Source of the DNA: an uncultured Clostridia bacterium
GTDB taxonomy: Bacteria; Bacillota; Clostridia; Christensenellales; CALWSW01
Reading direction: 5' to 3'
DNA: 7,320 nt
NCBI GenBank assembly: GCA_937874755.1
Contig: CALNBC010000410.1
Location: forward strand, 1 to 7,320
The translations under genes and the position numbers were made by a program. This document shows positions 6,143 to 7,320 of the stretch, piece by piece (the first letter of the stretch is position 1; every line of letters begins with the position of its first letter). Under the pieces are notes generated by a model. The model was not told where the DNA came from, ran no database searches, and was given only the letters and a program-made list of their open reading frames with translations.

Positions 6143-7048
6143 ATGTGCAAGAGCCTCACCAGAAGAATCCGCAGGGCTTTCTCCGGCGGAGTTGAAGTAT
6201 GGAAGCTGGCCCGCTCGTTACTCGTGCTCAGCGTAATTGAGCTGGTCATTATTGCCTATATCCTGATTTGGCAGCGGGGGAACCTTCCCATGTCTGCCTA
6301 CATACTCGCGGGCGTCGCCTTCGTCAGCGCGCTGCTTTCGGTGGAAGGTGCGCTGTCCCTCATCGGCGCTTGCACCCAGGTTAAAACGGTAGAAAAGACA
6401 CTCACAGAACTCGAGGACTTAAACACAGAGCTTCGCGCCCAGCGGCACGACTTCAAGAACCACGTGCAGGTCATGTCCGCCCTGCTAGATATGGGCGAGG
6501 TAGACGAAGCCAAGCAATACATAGGGCGGCTCAGCCAGGAGCTTCGCAACGTCGGTCTGGCGCTTCGCACATCCAAGCCCGCGGTGAACGCGCTGCTCCA
6601 GGCCAAGGCGAACATATGCGACAGTAGGGGCATCCGCTTCGAGATGGACATCGCCACCCGGCTGGACACGCTGCCCATAGAGCAATGGGAGCTTTGCAGG
6701 GTGCTCGGCAACTTGATAGACAATGCCGTCGAGGCCCAGGAAATCGAAAAAACAGCGTCGCCGCTCATCAAGGTTTCCATGCTCGAGCGCAAGGGCGAAA
6801 TAGTAATATCTGTATTCAACAACGGAACAAAAGTCCCCGAGTCGCTCAAGCCCTCAATATTCCTGCCGGACGTGTCCACCAAGGGAAAAGGCAGGGGCAT
6901 GGGGCTTGCCATAGTGCGCGGCATCGCCGAAGACGCGGGCGGAAGCGTCACATTGGATTTGACCGACGAGGGAACCTGCTTCACCGTGATTCTCCCCTAC
7001 GAAAATCCCGGGGATTACGAGCATGTCGGATTCATAGGGGCGGAGTAG
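6143..7048 (+). CDS. SpoOB-type (GHKL) sensor histidine kinase, two transmembrane segments
   Basis: 301 residues. Membrane segments lie at about 23-43 and 51-75, joined by roughly seven external residues, so there is no extracytoplasmic sensor domain and the signal is probably read in the membrane. A coiled linker (about 78-100) leads to the H-box RHDFKNHVQVMSALLDMGE, with H102 the predicted phosphorylated residue. This form is typical of the SpoOB_a dimerisation domain of AgrC- and CitA-like kinases. The ATPase domain has the N-box NLIDNAVEA (N190, N194), a VFNNG stretch near 224-228 and the Gly-rich STKGKGRGMGL (245-255). All catalytic elements look intact. The start is chosen from AGGAGG five nt upstream. 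The partner should be a DNA-binding response regulator, but none is visible on either side, so it is an orphan within this window. The signal is unknown. Confidence 0.9.
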   Translation: MCKSLTRRIRRAFSGGVEVWKLARSLLVLSVIELVIIAYILIWQRGNLPMSAYILAGVAFVSALLSVEGALSLIGACTQVKTVEKTLTELEDLNTELRAQRHDFKNHVQVMSALLDMGEVDEAKQYIGRLSQELRNVGLALRTSKPAVNALLQAKANICDSRGIRFEMDIATRLDTLPIEQWELCRVLGNLIDNAVEAQEIEKTASPLIKVSMLERKGEIVISVFNNGTKVPESLKPSIFLPDVSTKGKGRGMGLAIVRGIAEDAGGSVTLDLTDEGTCFTVILPYENPGDYEHVGFIGAE

Positions 7049-7192
7049 TCCGACTTTTACCACCTTTGTTGCGGCTTTGCATTGCTGCCCCCCATATCGA
7101 CATTTAAACCAAAAAATCAAGGGATATAGTGAGAATCGGTATCCAGTATCGAAATCGGCTGATATCATACAATTAGAAATGGAGGTAGTGAA

Positions 7193-7297
7193 ATGGAACT
7201 TACATTTATGGAATTCATACAAGGCTTCTCACTGCCGGTGGTCATTTGCCTGATAGTCGGTATAGGGCTGTTGATTGTAGAAATGTTCACCCCGGGG
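7193..7297 (+). CDS. NfeD-like membrane protein, N-terminal fragment
   Basis: The ORF has GGAGGT (7181-7186) six nt before its ATG. It encodes a short N-terminus, a hydrophobic segment (about 14-29) and then VEMFTPG. The E-x-F-x-P-G-F signature after a membrane helix is characteristic of NfeD-family proteins, which often pair with SPFH/flotillin-like proteins in membrane-domain organisation. After the Gly codon the frame meets a TGA (7298-7300) that belongs to the fold-back arm of the palindrome. The stop is therefore probably artificial, and the next real residue would be expected to be Phe. It lies 144 bp after the sensor kinase on the same strand. The family call rests on about 20 residues and is tentative. 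Confidence 0.5.
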
Positions 7298-7320
7298 TGA
7301 ACATTTCTACAATCAACAGC
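7267..7320. repeat. Perfect 54-bp palindrome at the right end
   Basis: Positions 7267-7293 and 7294-7320 are exact reverse complements (27 of 27), with no loop and a centre at CCCC/GGGG. The left arm is in-frame NfeD-like coding sequence, so the right arm is simply that sequence read backwards. This is most simply a fold-back or assembly artefact at a contig end. Confidence 0.95.

Noticed and set aside
6298..6984. 228-codon minus-strand ORF opposite the sensor kinase
   Set aside because: Ser/Thr/Met-rich antisense shadow of the kinase, which has all its family motifs intact.
7025..7058. Possible terminator after the kinase: GTCGGA / TCCGAC followed by TTTT
   Set aside because: Only a 6-bp stem with an 18-nt loop that overlaps the coding end, and a four-T tail; too weak to call.
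7165..7175. TACAAT as a -10 box for the NfeD-like gene
   Set aside because: No acceptable -35 at 16-18 bp spacing and no extended -10 TG; left uncalled.
1..7320. CRISPR array, tRNA or rRNA genes
   Set aside because: No regularly spaced repeats and no tRNA- or rRNA-like structures or conserved sequence were seen on either strand.

Overview
This looks like a fragment of a Firmicute genome, most likely a Clostridia-type anaerobe and possibly gut-associated. The evidence is strong AGGAGG-type ribosome binding sites, a lipoprotein signal peptide, a SpoOB-type (GHKL) sensor kinase, and a CotH kinase protein with lamin-tail and chitobiase-like domains. The assignment is inference from gene content only. 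Both ends appear to be contig ends: the first gene is open at its 5' side, and the last one runs into a perfect 54-bp palindrome.

Layout from left to right. (1) Positions 2-2827, plus strand: the 3' part of a large surface or secreted protein with tandem lamin-tail domains, a chitobiase/hexosaminidase C-terminal-like domain and a CotH kinase domain. (2) About 2850-3136, minus strand: a decayed IS5-family transposase remnant, lying directly against the rho-independent terminator (3131-3166) of the next gene. (3) 3206-5002, minus strand: a 598-residue lipoprotein with an FMN-binding domain, predicted to carry covalent FMN, fused to a fumarate-reductase-like FAD domain. The usual catalytic His/Arg positions of fumarate reductases are absent. 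(4) 5015-6112: about 1.1 kb without a secure gene. It holds two terminator-like hairpins, a possible gene remnant, and a GC-rich island with a near-consensus promoter, an SD and a 42-codon arginine-rich small ORF. (5) 6143-7048, plus strand: a 301-residue SpoOB/GHKL-type sensor histidine kinase with two membrane segments, an almost absent external loop and its own extended -10 promoter. (6) 7193 to the end, plus strand: the start of an NfeD-like membrane protein, cut off by the palindrome.

The genes do not form one pathway. The flavoprotein has its own terminator and lies between divergent and convergent neighbours, so it is probably a single-gene unit. It would act outside the membrane, passing electrons to an unidentified organic acceptor. 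The CotH protein also acts outside the cell. The kinase and the NfeD-like protein are co-oriented, 144 bp apart, and may share a membrane-stress role, but no response regulator lies in the window. The points most worth a second look are the missing active-site residues of the flavoprotein, the promoter-driven Arg-rich small ORF/RNA island, and the fold-back palindrome at the right end.
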